A stretch of 17,662 nt of DNA from Vulcanimicrobiia bacterium. Lineage in GTDB: Bacteria; Vulcanimicrobiota; Vulcanimicrobiia; Vulcanimicrobiales; Vulcanimicrobiaceae. The position numbers and the translations under genes are program-made. Under the pieces are notes generated by a model. The model saw nothing but the letters and a program-made list of their open reading frames with translations, had not been told where the DNA came from and made no database searches. How positions within the stretch are numbered: the stretch's first letter is position 1; every line of letters starts with the position of its first letter. The DNA lies in NCBI GenBank assembly GCA_025451135.1, contig JANWKW010000056.1:1-17662 (forward strand), written 5' to 3'. Below are positions 1 to 5,872 of this stretch, piece by piece.

Positions 1-1145
1 AGTGCGAGCGCGAGCGCGGGCACGAGCGGCACGATCGCGCCGTAGGCCAGCCACCAGCCGTCCTTGCGCGGCGCGCGTTCGCGCGAGAATGCGACCGGTT
101 CGACCCCGAGCGCGTCGCCGCGCCGCGGATCGATGCCGACGGTCGCCGCGGCCAGGGCGCGGATGGCCGCCTCATCCAGGTCTCGCGACGCGTCGACGAA
201 GACCGCGACGCTCAAGCGCGCGAGCCGGCCGGGCGACTGGGTCGTGGTCACGTCGCGGCGCTCGTCGCCGCGCCGTTCGGTCCGCTCGCGCTTCTCGTAG
301 CGTCGCCCGTCGCCGCGATAGCTCTCGTCCGTGCCGACGAGCGAGATCGCTCCGAGCGGAGCGTCTCGAACGACGTGGGTCTGGGCCGCGCGCGGATCGC
401 GTTCGGCGCGCACCCGCACGATGGTCGCGCCCGCGCCGAACGCCAGGTCGAGGGCGGACTGGAGCGAGCTCTGCAGGCCGGTCGCATCGTCGCCCGCGCC
501 GCTCCCGTCGAGCGCGACGCCGGCGTCGTCCAGGATCGTGACGCGGTTCGCGTCGAGACCGGGGACGCCGGCCGCGACGAATTGTCGGATCCCTTCGATC
601 GCGTCCGGCGAGAGACGCGCGCCGTCCCGGACGTGGAGCCGGACGCTCGCGCTCGCGCCGGTCTCGGTCTCGTCCGCGAAGGTCGCGGTGCGGGCCGGTG
701 CGACGATCACCTGCGCGTCGTCGACGCCGGCCACGCCGCGCAGCGCGAGTTCCAGATCGCCGGCCAAGCCCGCGCGCGTCTGCGCGTCGACGACCGCCTG
801 CGGCGTGAGCGCGCCGATCTGCGCACGCGCTTCGCCGCTGCTCGCGACGTGCGCGTGCGGGACGCCGGCGAGGGAGAGCCGCAGCAACAGGCCGCTGCGG
901 CTCGACGCGTCGACCGTCACGTTGTCGGCGGCCGGCACGAACGCCACGCCCCACGAGGCCAAGCGCTCTTGGACCTCGGCCAGTTGTTCCGGGTGCAGGG
1001 GCGTGGCGAACAGCGCGACGTGCGGGCGCGCGGCCACGACGCCGGCCACGATCGAGACGACGATGATGGCGACGGCGGCGCAGAGCGCGGCGGTGCGAAT
1101 GCGCGGCGGCATCCCGCTCCAGCGCGTGAGCAGCGAGGGCAGCAC
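1..1145 (-). CDS. fliF: Flagellar M-ring protein FliF (3' end outside window)
   Basis: FliF forms the MS ring in the inner membrane, the platform for the flagellar rod and export gate. I translated this frame by hand: 381 residues from a GTG at 1145, one base after the fliE stop. Residues about 17-39 are a transmembrane helix. The periplasmic part has YscJ/FliF ring-building features: a stretch ending ALRGVAGVDDAQVIVAPA, then SASVRLHV, then a segment on prior residues ending in DANRVTILDDAG. A second hydrophobic helix starts about residue 361 (DGWWLAYGAIVPLVPALAL) at the window edge, so the second membrane segment comes earlier than in typical 520-570 residue FliF. An in-frame ATG at 1112 is an alternative start. 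It is third in flgC-fliE-fliF, the usual order. Identity is well supported by motif and context; total length is unknown. Confidence 0.85.
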   Translation of the reverse strand, partial: MLPSLLTRWSGMPPRIRTAALCAAVAIIVVSIVAGVVAARPHVALFATPLHPEQLAEVQERLASWGVAFVPAADNVTVDASSRSGLLLRLSLAGVPHAHVASSGEARAQIGALTPQAVVDAQTRAGLAGDLELALRGVAGVDDAQVIVAPARTATFADETETGASASVRLHVRDGARLSPDAIEGIRQFVAAGVPGLDANRVTILDDAGVALDGSGAGDDATGLQSSLQSALDLAFGAGATIVRVRAERDPRAAQTHVVRDAPLGAISLVGTDESYRGDGRRYEKRERTERRGDERRDVTTTQSPGRLARLSVAVFVDASRDLDEAAIRALAAATVGIDPRRGDALGVEPVAFSRERAPRKDGWWLAYGAIVPLVPALALA

Positions 1146-1146
1146 C

Positions 1147-1413
1147 TTAGACCTGCATGCTCAGGAGCGACTGCACGACCTGGGCCGTCCGGCCGGCGAC
1201 CGCGATGGCGACGGAGATCGCGACATCCGCGCGGGCGCGCTCGTAGGCCGCATCCTGCAGCGATCCGCGACCCGCCGCGAACGCGTCCTCGGCCCGGTTC
1301 GCCCCGGTCAGCGCGTCGCTCACGCCGTCGAGCGCGCGGGCGAACGCCTCCGGGAGCGCCGGAGGGACGGGCGTCGCGACGGCGGCGTCGGGGAGCAGGG
1401 CTTCGACCCTCAC
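1147..1413 (-). CDS. fliE: Flagellar hook-basal body protein FliE
   Basis: FliE is the adaptor between the MS ring and the proximal rod and is exported by the flagellar type III system. The 88-residue product is slightly shorter than usual (about 100). It has the family shape: a disordered N-terminus (residues 1-22), an amphipathic middle, and a C-terminal helix ending AQVVQSLLSMQV, which matches the usual FliE end of a helix, Met and Gln/Val. The GTG start overlaps the flgC stop in the sequence GTGA, so the genes are translationally coupled. The fliF start follows the stop by one base. Sequence similarity is modest, but the position between flgC and fliF makes the call firm. Confidence 0.85.
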   Translation of the reverse strand: MRVEALLPDAAVATPVPPALPEAFARALDGVSDALTGANRAEDAFAAGRGSLQDAAYERARADVAISVAIAVAGRTAQVVQSLLSMQV

Positions 1414-1745
1414 GGCAGGCGCTCCAGATCGATGGTCGCCGACGCCAGCTTCTTGCCGGTGTCGAAGAGCGAGGCGTCGGCGTCGTACGCGCGCGAAGCG
1501 TTCATCACCGCGAGCATCTCTTGCACGACGTCGACGTTGACGCCGCGCTCGGTCCGCATGCCGGCGAAGAGGACGCGCGCGTCGCCGCCTTCTCCCTCGA
1601 CCCGGAAGGCCGGGATCTGCCGCAGATAGGATCCGCGCGGCCCGGCCGCTTCGGCGGCCGCGACGTTGCGCGCCGCGACGTCGAGCGCCGACCGCTGCGC
1701 AGCCATCCCGCTCGCGGCCGAACTCAAGAGTGGAAAGCTGTCCAT
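1410..1745 (-). CDS. flgC: Flagellar basal-body rod protein FlgC
   Basis: FlgC is a proximal rod subunit. The 111-residue protein carries both hallmark ends: an N-terminal rod motif (SSAASGMAAQRSALDVAARNVA, residues about 8-29) and the C-terminal helix with VNVDVVQEMLAVMNASRAYDAD followed by a heptad-like tail. Between them is GSYLRQIPAFRVEG, equivalent to the PYRRQ segment. FlgC is commonly 130-150 residues, so the middle domain is strongly reduced here. In the canonical N-terminal motif the second Asn of NNIAN is replaced by Ala-rich sequence. The ATG at 1745 lies six bases after a TATGAT hexamer (1752-1757), suggesting a leaderless mRNA. It is followed by fliE with a 4-bp overlap. Confidence 0.88.
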   Translation of the reverse strand: MDSFPLLSSAASGMAAQRSALDVAARNVAAAEAAGPRGSYLRQIPAFRVEGEGGDARVLFAGMRTERGVNVDVVQEMLAVMNASRAYDADASLFDTGKKLASATIDLERLP

Positions 1746-1751
1746 ACCCGC

Positions 1752-1757
1752 ATCATA
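1752..1757 (-). promoter_or_regulatory. Candidate -10 element for flgC-fliE-fliF
   Basis: TATGAT on the minus strand matches the TATAAT consensus at five of six positions and ends six bases before the flgC ATG. The expected transcription start coincides with the A of the ATG, i.e. a leaderless transcript. No convincing -35 hexamer is visible at 16-18 bp, so this rests on the -10 alone. Confidence 0.45.
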
Positions 1758-1835
1758 GCGACGCGGTATTAGCGCGCCGATTCGCGCGCGTGAACGGATC
1801 GTGAACGCCGCCGCTCGAGCCTGCAGAACGCGGAG

Positions 1836-2057
1836 CTACGTCTTCGCGGCGGCCTTCACTTCGGCGAGGCGGGCGTGCAGCGCGGCCAGCAGGGCTTCGC
1901 CGAACAGGGCGGCGCGGGCGGTCGCGGTCATGGCGGCCTCGGCTCCGCGTCCGGTCGCGTTGGCGCGAACTGTCTCCTCCGAGGCCGTATCGAGTTGCTG
2001 TTGGGCTCGCCGCACTGCGGGCGCTAGGGAACTGCCGACATCGAACATGCCCACCAT
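1836..2057 (-). CDS. Small helical protein of unknown function, just upstream of flgC
   Basis: A 73-residue Ala- and Arg-rich protein; starting at the second ATG (2048) gives 70 residues beginning MFDVGSSLAP. It is predicted helical throughout (QQLDTASEETVRANAT, then AAMTATARAALFGEALLAAL) with no signal peptide or membrane segment. I do not recognise a family. It occupies the place where flgB would normally precede flgC. Its C-terminal helix (ALFGEALLAALHARLAEVKAA) loosely resembles the C-terminal helix of rod proteins, so a drastically shortened FlgB-like protein is possible but unproven. It could also be a chaperone or regulator of the flagellar cluster, or not a gene. A 90-bp gap separates it from flgC. 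Confidence 0.5.
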   Translation of the reverse strand: MVGMFDVGSSLAPAVRRAQQQLDTASEETVRANATGRGAEAAMTATARAALFGEALLAALHARLAEVKAAAKT

Positions 2058-2101
2058 GGTACGCCGGCGGCATTGCCGCTACGATGCGGCGATGTGGCCG
2101 T

Positions 2102-3124
2102 TTAACGCAGGACGGGCAGGCCGTCGCGGTCGAGCGGGACGGCCAAGAACAGCCGGGTGACCTCGTCGTAGTTGGCGACGCCGCTGGCGATGTGATTGCT
2201 CTTGAGGTACGCGCCGTAGGCGTGCCAGGTGAAGCGCGAGAGCGAGAGGTTCAGGTGCCGCGCGTTGCGCGCGCGGATGGCGGCGAAGTCTCCCCAGACC
2301 AGCGGCGCGAACGTCTTCGTATCGTAGTGCCGCAGCGGCGGCAGATACAGGAACAGCTCCATCCAGCCGGAGTAGGCGATCGCCGGATCCTTGGACCGGA
2401 GGCACGTGACCACCGCGATGTAGTTGGCCTCGTCCTCGCGCGCGTAGGCGGCGACGTGCGACCACTCGTGCGAGAGATCGAACGGCTCTTCGAACCACAG
2501 CAGGTCCGACGCGAGCTGCGATTCGAGCGTGAACGGGTCGATGAAACCGCTGGTCCCGGTCGCGGTCATGAACGGATCGAAGATGGATCGCTTGAAGCGG
2601 CCGACGTCCGGATCCCACGTATCTCCCAGCCGCCGCACGACCGGCAGCCAGGCCGCGCGCAGCGCATCGCGATCGTAGGTCTCGGCGGCGTGCGCCGGAC
2701 CGGCCAGGGCGTTGAGGTGCGCGACCGCGATCGCGCGCAACCTGGCGACGGCGACGTCGTTCGCGTCGGCGGCGACGTAGCGCACCCGGCTCTCGATCGG
2801 CGCGCGGTCGTAATTCCACCCCCAGCTCGCCTCGAACCAGAAGGCCAGCACCCCGGCCAGCGCGCCGGCCGCGAGCAGCAGCTTCGGCGTGCGGAAACTC
2901 TTGACGAGCAGCCATCCCATTCCGACCATCGCCGCCAGCCCGACGAGGTCGCCGAGCGAGAATGGGAGCGGCAGGGTGATCGCGGCGGCCAGGTGCTGCC
3001 AGCCGGGATAGAAACCGTCGGCGTACGCGTTCTCGATCCAGTCCGCGCTCGGCCGCACGAGCAGCGCGACCGCGCCCGCGAGCATCGCGAGCACCTCGAG
3101 GATCAAAAGAAAAGAGCCGCGCAT
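2102..3124 (-). CDS. DUF3810-family membrane protein with HExxH metallopeptidase motif
   Basis: A 340-residue protein when read from the ATG at 3124, which sits 8 nt after GAAAGAG. A GTG at 3130 is also possible. Hydrophobic segments are at about residues 5-23, 60-75 and 82-98. A soluble domain follows with HEWSH (H219, E220, H223) then AREDEANYIA, whose E232 would be the third zinc ligand, and DPAIAYSGWMELFLYLP. This combination is typical of DUF3810, whose Bacteroidetes members have HExxH followed by REDEAN. A zinc-dependent peptidase anchored in the inner membrane is likely; the substrate is unknown. It lies downstream of rpsI, whose presumed terminator overlaps this start, and upstream of the small ORF and flagellar genes. 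The family call is strong; the function is inferred from the motif. Confidence 0.8.
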   Translation of the reverse strand: MRGSFLLILEVLAMLAGAVALLVRPSADWIENAYADGFYPGWQHLAAAITLPLPFSLGDLVGLAAMVGMGWLLVKSFRTPKLLLAAGALAGVLAFWFEASWGWNYDRAPIESRVRYVAADANDVAVARLRAIAVAHLNALAGPAHAAETYDRDALRAAWLPVVRRLGDTWDPDVGRFKRSIFDPFMTATGTSGFIDPFTLESQLASDLLWFEEPFDLSHEWSHVAAYAREDEANYIAVVTCLRSKDPAIAYSGWMELFLYLPPLRHYDTKTFAPLVWGDFAAIRARNARHLNLSLSRFTWHAYGAYLKSNHIASGVANYDEVTRLFLAVPLDRDGLPVLR

Positions 3125-3138
3125 CTGCACGGCTCTTT
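3105..3138 (-). terminator. Intrinsic terminator of rplM-rpsI, overlapping the next gene's start
   Basis: On the minus strand a perfect 9-bp stem, AAAGAGCCG (3138-3130) with CGGCTCTTT (3119-3111), encloses a 10-nt loop and is followed by TCTTTT (3110-3105). It begins 20 bases after the rpsI stop, a usual position for a terminator. The ATG at 3124 of the DUF3810 gene is in the loop and the U-tract encodes its first hydrophobic residues. Confidence 0.7.
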
Positions 3139-3158
3139 CGCTGTTCTCGAGGCGAATA

Positions 3159-3548
3159 CTATCGCTTGCTGAACTGGAAGCGCTTACGGGCCTTCTTGCG
3201 GCCGTACTTCTTCGATTCTTTCTCTCGCGGGTCGCGCGTCAGGAAGCCCTCTTTGCGGAGGATCGCCTTGAGCGACTCGTCCATCTCGAGGAGCGCGCGG
3301 GAGATGCCGTGACGGACCGCGCCGGCCTGGCCGGTCATGCCGCCGCCGATCGCTTTGACCTTGATGTCGACGCGCGAGCCGAGCTGGGTCGCCTCGAGCG
3401 GCTGACGGACCGTGGCCTGCAGCTGCGGGCGCGGGAAGTAGTCGGTCATCGGCTTGTTGTTGATCGTGATGATGCCTTGGCCGAGCGTCAGTTCGACGCA
3501 CGCGATCGCGCGTTTGCGACGGCCGGTGGCTTGGATGAGATCGCTCAC
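3159..3548 (-). CDS. rpsI: 30S ribosomal protein S9 (uS9)
   Basis: uS9 binds the 16S rRNA head domain; its C-terminal tail reaches the P-site tRNA. The 129-residue product has the typical length. It begins with ATGRRKRAIACVEL, contains IKAIGGGMTGQAGAVRHGISRALL-type core residues (VKAIGGGMTGQAGAVRHGIS, about residues 65-84), LTRDPREKESKKYGRKKARK, and ends in the conserved RFQFSKR tail. The start is a GTG at 3548, 16 nt after the rplM stop, with AGGAG further upstream than usual. It is co-transcribed with rplM, as in nearly all bacteria, and is followed by a terminator-like hairpin. Confidence 0.98.
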   Translation of the reverse strand: MSDLIQATGRRKRAIACVELTLGQGIITINNKPMTDYFPRPQLQATVRQPLEATQLGSRVDIKVKAIGGGMTGQAGAVRHGISRALLEMDESLKAILRKEGFLTRDPREKESKKYGRKKARKRFQFSKR

Positions 3549-3564
3549 AGGTTTTCGTTAACTC

Positions 3565-3999
3565 CTAGAACAGCGGTGCAGGCTTCTGCGGTTCGTGGGG
3601 ATGCGCCGCTCCGGCGTAGACGGCAAGGCGGGTGAGTTGGACGTCGCGCATCCGATTGGTCGGGAGCATGCCGCGGACGGCGCGCTCGATCAGCCGTTCC
3701 GGGTGCTTCGCGAGCACTTCCTTGGCGGTCTCGCTCGAGAGGCCGCCGGGATAGCCGCTGTGGCGGTAGTATGTCTTCTGCTCCCACTTGTCGCCGCCCA
3801 ATTCGATCTTCTCGGCGTTGATCACGACGACGTGATCGCCGTCATCGATGTGGGGCGTCCAGGTGGGCTTGTGCTTGCCCGAGAGGGCTTTCGCGATGCG
3901 GACCGCCAGCGTGCCCAGGCGCTGCCCGGCCGCGTCCACGATATACCAATCGTGCTTGGTCTCCGCCGTCTTCTGTTGATACGTCTGCTGCGTCCGCAT
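3565..3999 (-). CDS. rplM: 50S ribosomal protein L13 (uL13)
   Basis: uL13 is an early-assembling large-subunit protein. The 144-residue product shows the family signatures: HDWYIVDAAGQRLGTLAVRIA (residues about 16-36), LSGKHKPTWTPHIDDGDHVVVINAEKI, YYRHSGYPGG, and the RAVRGMLPTNRMRD motif, ending LAVYAGAAHPHEPQKP. The ATG at 3999 is preceded by AAGG at suitable spacing. It is the first gene of rplM-rpsI. A sigma70-type promoter lies 64-93 bp upstream and gives a leader of about 57 nt, in which L13-type feedback could operate; no specific leader fold was established. Confidence 0.98.
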   Translation of the reverse strand: MRTQQTYQQKTAETKHDWYIVDAAGQRLGTLAVRIAKALSGKHKPTWTPHIDDGDHVVVINAEKIELGGDKWEQKTYYRHSGYPGGLSSETAKEVLAKHPERLIERAVRGMLPTNRMRDVQLTRLAVYAGAAHPHEPQKPAPLF

Positions 4000-4062
4000 G
4001 ATGACCTTGAACTCTCTTGAAATGCAAAGGATTTCGCGGCGTAGGCCCGCGACAACTCACGC

Positions 4063-4092
4063 ATCCTAACGCGAACCCCGGAGCCCCGTCAA
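4063..4092 (-). promoter_or_regulatory. Promoter of rplM-rpsI
   Basis: On the minus strand TTGACG (4092-4087) and TAGGAT (4068-4063) are separated by 18 bp and match the sigma70 consensus at five and four of six positions. The predicted start is near 4056, leaving a leader of about 57 nt before the rplM ATG. It lies in the divergent region shared with marR. Confidence 0.6.
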
Positions 4093-4127
4093 GCGTAATT
4101 TCACGTTTGAACCACGAATGATTATCC

Positions 4128-4157
4128 TTGACAGATGCTTGACCACTCAAGTATTCT
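4128..4157 (+). promoter_or_regulatory. Promoter of the marR-family gene
   Basis: A perfect TTGACA (4128-4133) is followed after 18 bp by TATTCT (4152-4157), four of six to consensus. The ATG at 4165 lies seven bases after the -10, so the transcript would be leaderless or carry a single leader base. The spacer holds an inverted repeat suited to autorepression. Confidence 0.6.
4136..4153 (+). promoter_or_regulatory. Candidate MarR autoregulatory operator
   Basis: The inverted repeat CTTGA-CCAC-TCAAG (4138-4151), with one more matching outer pair (T4136/A4153), lies between the -35 and -10 of the marR promoter. MarR-family dimers typically bind 16-20 bp palindromes overlapping their own promoters, and TTGA/TCAA half sites are common in the family. 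Binding is inferred, not shown. Confidence 0.5.
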
Positions 4158-4164
4158 ATCCGGC

Positions 4165-4584
4165 ATGGACCACCCGCAACTCGACGCTGCCCTCCAGCTC
4201 GCCCGGGCGCACGGCCGGGCCTCGAAGGCGCTGGATACCGCCTTGGCTGCCCACCACGGCATCGGGGCGAGCGACTTCGCCCTGCTCAACGCTCTGGCGG
4301 AGGCGCCCCGGGAACGGGCCAAGCCGGTCGATCTGGCCCGGCTGCTCTCGATGACCGCCTCGGGGGTCACCCGGGCGCTCCTCCCGCTGGAGAAGATCGG
4401 CATCGTCGAACGCCGCAAGGACGAGCGCGACGCCCGGATCTCCTATGCCGCCCTGACCGAGGCCGGACGGCGGGTGATCGAGCAGGCGCGGGTCACCGCC
4501 GAGCTGACCGCGGCCGGTCTGTTCTCGCGCTTGAGCGTCGGCCAGACCCGCCAGCTCCAGCGCCTCTTGGAAGATATCGCCTAG
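4165..4584 (+). CDS. MarR-family transcriptional regulator
   Basis: A 139-residue winged-helix regulator if read from the ATG at 4165. An in-frame ATG at 4135 lies inside the promoter spacer and is unlikely to be used. Helices flank a MarR DNA-binding core: KPVDLARLLSMTASGVTRALLPLEKIGIVERR (helix-turn-helix, residues about 53-84), then the wing KDERDARISYAALTEAGRRV with the family's D-R-D-R type signature. N- and C-terminal helices form the dimerisation region. The family usually senses phenolic or other small ligands or oxidants; no ligand can be predicted. No co-directional partner gene is adjacent, so the only visible candidate target is its own promoter, or possibly the divergent rplM promoter. 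The stop overlaps the truA stop. Confidence 0.88.
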   Translation: MDHPQLDAALQLARAHGRASKALDTALAAHHGIGASDFALLNALAEAPRERAKPVDLARLLSMTASGVTRALLPLEKIGIVERRKDERDARISYAALTEAGRRVIEQARVTAELTAAGLFSRLSVGQTRQLQRLLEDIA

Positions 4585-5360
4585 GAATTATCCGTCGCCG
4601 ATGTCACGGGAGGTTCGGCGAACGAGTCGTAGCCGTCGCGATACCGCACGCCGGCCAGGTAGAGTCCATGCGCGGGCGCCGTCAGCCCGGCCGCCGAGCG
4701 CGCCCGGGCGTCGAGCATCGCCGGTATGGTGGCGGGATCGCGCCGGCCGGCCGCGCACTCGATCAGCGTCCCGACGATGGTCCGGACCATCCGATGCACG
4801 AAGCCGTCGGCCGAGATGGCGACGCGGATCAGGGTGCCGCGCCGCCGGACGGTCAGCGTCTTGACGGTTCGCACGGTGTTGCCGTTGTCGGGCGGCGTCC
4901 CGCAGAAGGAACGGAAGTCGTGCTTTCCGATCAGGTGCGCGGCCGCGTCGCCGAACGCATCCAGATCGAGCGCGGCGTAGACGTGATAGGCGCTGGTCGC
5001 CGAGAGCGCCGACGGTTCGCGCCGGTTGAAGATGGCGTAGACGTAGGAACGCTCGTCGGCCGAGAACCGGGCCGAGAAGGACGGATCGACGACGGCCGCA
5101 TCGCGCACGGTCACGTCGTTCGGCAGCGCGCTGTTGAGCGCGATCGGGAGACGGTCGAACGGAAACGACGAACGGGCGGTCGTGAAGCTCACGACCTGCC
5201 CGCTCGCATGGACGCCCGTGTCGGTCCGGCCGGCGGCCGTGACCTTGACGGGTTCTTCGAAGATCCGCGAGAGCGCCGTCTCCAGCACGCCCTGGACCGA
5301 CCGGAGTCCCGGCTGGAACTGGAAGCCGACGAACGCCGTGCCGTCGTACTCGACGGCCAT
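4581..5360 (-). CDS. truA: tRNA pseudouridine(38-40) synthase TruA
   Basis: TruA isomerises uridines 38-40 in the anticodon stem-loop of many tRNAs. The 259-residue product starts MAVEYDGTAFVGFQFQPG, the normal N-terminus of the family. It carries the catalytic motif AAGRTDTGVHASGQVV with the nucleophilic Asp47, RSYVYAIFNR, HDFRSFCG and the C-terminal FVHRMVRTIVGTLIECAAGR. The open frame continues upstream to 5540 inside the DUF5069 gene without similarity, so the ATG at 5360 is preferred. No good ribosome-binding site precedes it, and the gene lies 29 bases downstream of the DUF5069 stop. It converges on marR, and both stops fall in one CTAG. Confidence 0.96.
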   Translation of the reverse strand: MAVEYDGTAFVGFQFQPGLRSVQGVLETALSRIFEEPVKVTAAGRTDTGVHASGQVVSFTTARSSFPFDRLPIALNSALPNDVTVRDAAVVDPSFSARFSADERSYVYAIFNRREPSALSATSAYHVYAALDLDAFGDAAAHLIGKHDFRSFCGTPPDNGNTVRTVKTLTVRRRGTLIRVAISADGFVHRMVRTIVGTLIECAAGRRDPATIPAMLDARARSAAGLTAPAHGLYLAGVRYRDGYDSFAEPPVTSATDNS

Positions 5361-5389
5361 GCGGACGTTGACCCGGCCGGGGTCGGGGT

Positions 5390-5824
5390 CTAGGCGGCTA
5401 CCCGCTCCGGAACCGGGCGCTTCTCGTCCAGATCCAGCAGGTCGGCCCAGGTCGTCACGTCCTTTCGGTCCGGCGCCACCTGGTCGCGCAGCTCCAGGAA
5501 GTACTTCAACGAGTCGCCGGTCGGCGCCGTCGTCACCCATTGGCGGTTCCAGGTCTCGAGTTCGGCGGCCGATTTGGCGTCGATGAACGGAGCCACGTAG
5601 GCCTCGATCTCGGCGTCGCTCTTCGCGCTCTTGATGACGTCGAGCAGCTTGGCCGCATCGATGCCGAGGAATTCGAAGACGGCTTTGTCCATCGGGCAGT
5701 CATAATGATACTCGCCGACGTTACCATTGGCGGTCGCCTTGCCCTTGTCGATGGCGCGCGCGAGTTGTACGACTCCGTGCAGCTTCTCGTGGACGCTGCG
5801 CGGATATGCTTGTGTTAAATCCAT
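5390..5824 (-). CDS. DUF5069-family protein
   Basis: A 144-residue soluble protein that I recognise as DUF5069: DLTQAYPRSVHEKLHGVVQLARAIDKGKA (residues 2-30), then GEYHYDCPMDKAVFEFLGIDAA (about 38-59), and the C-terminal domain with VAPDRKDVTTWADLLDLDE. The biochemical role of this family is unknown to me. A DNA or membrane role is not indicated: there is no helix-turn-helix, signal or transmembrane segment. The ATG at 5824 is about 23 bp after a TATGAT hexamer, so the gene may have its own promoter. It precedes truA by 29 bp and is probably co-transcribed with it. Confidence 0.8.
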   Translation of the reverse strand: MDLTQAYPRSVHEKLHGVVQLARAIDKGKATANGNVGEYHYDCPMDKAVFEFLGIDAAKLLDVIKSAKSDAEIEAYVAPFIDAKSAAELETWNRQWVTTAPTGDSLKYFLELRDQVAPDRKDVTTWADLLDLDEKRPVPERVAA

Positions 5825-5847
5825 ACCGCCCAGAACCCAGGCTACGA

Positions 5848-5853
5848 ATCATA
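5848..5853 (-). promoter_or_regulatory. Candidate -10 element for the DUF5069-truA pair
   Basis: TATGAT on the minus strand lies in the 48-bp gap between the exported-protein gene and the DUF5069 gene, predicting a leader of about 17 nt. No convincing -35 is seen, so confidence is low. Confidence 0.3.
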
Positions 5854-5872
5854 GGTTGCAGAGGATTGGTAA

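Noticed and set aside
331..1772. Long plus-strand open frames over the flagellar genes (432 and 465 codons)
   Set aside because: Arg/Ala-rich translations without recognisable motifs, antisense to fliF-fliE-flgC, which carry clear family signatures. Typical of high-GC shadow frames.
4165..4584. MarR gene as regulator of a nearby resistance pump
   Set aside because: No transporter or enzyme is co-directional or divergent in the usual arrangement; its neighbours are ribosomal genes and truA.
5361..5540. 60-residue N-terminal extension of TruA
   Set aside because: It overlaps the DUF5069 gene, has Gly/Arg/Pro-rich shadow composition, and homologues start near MAVEYDGT.
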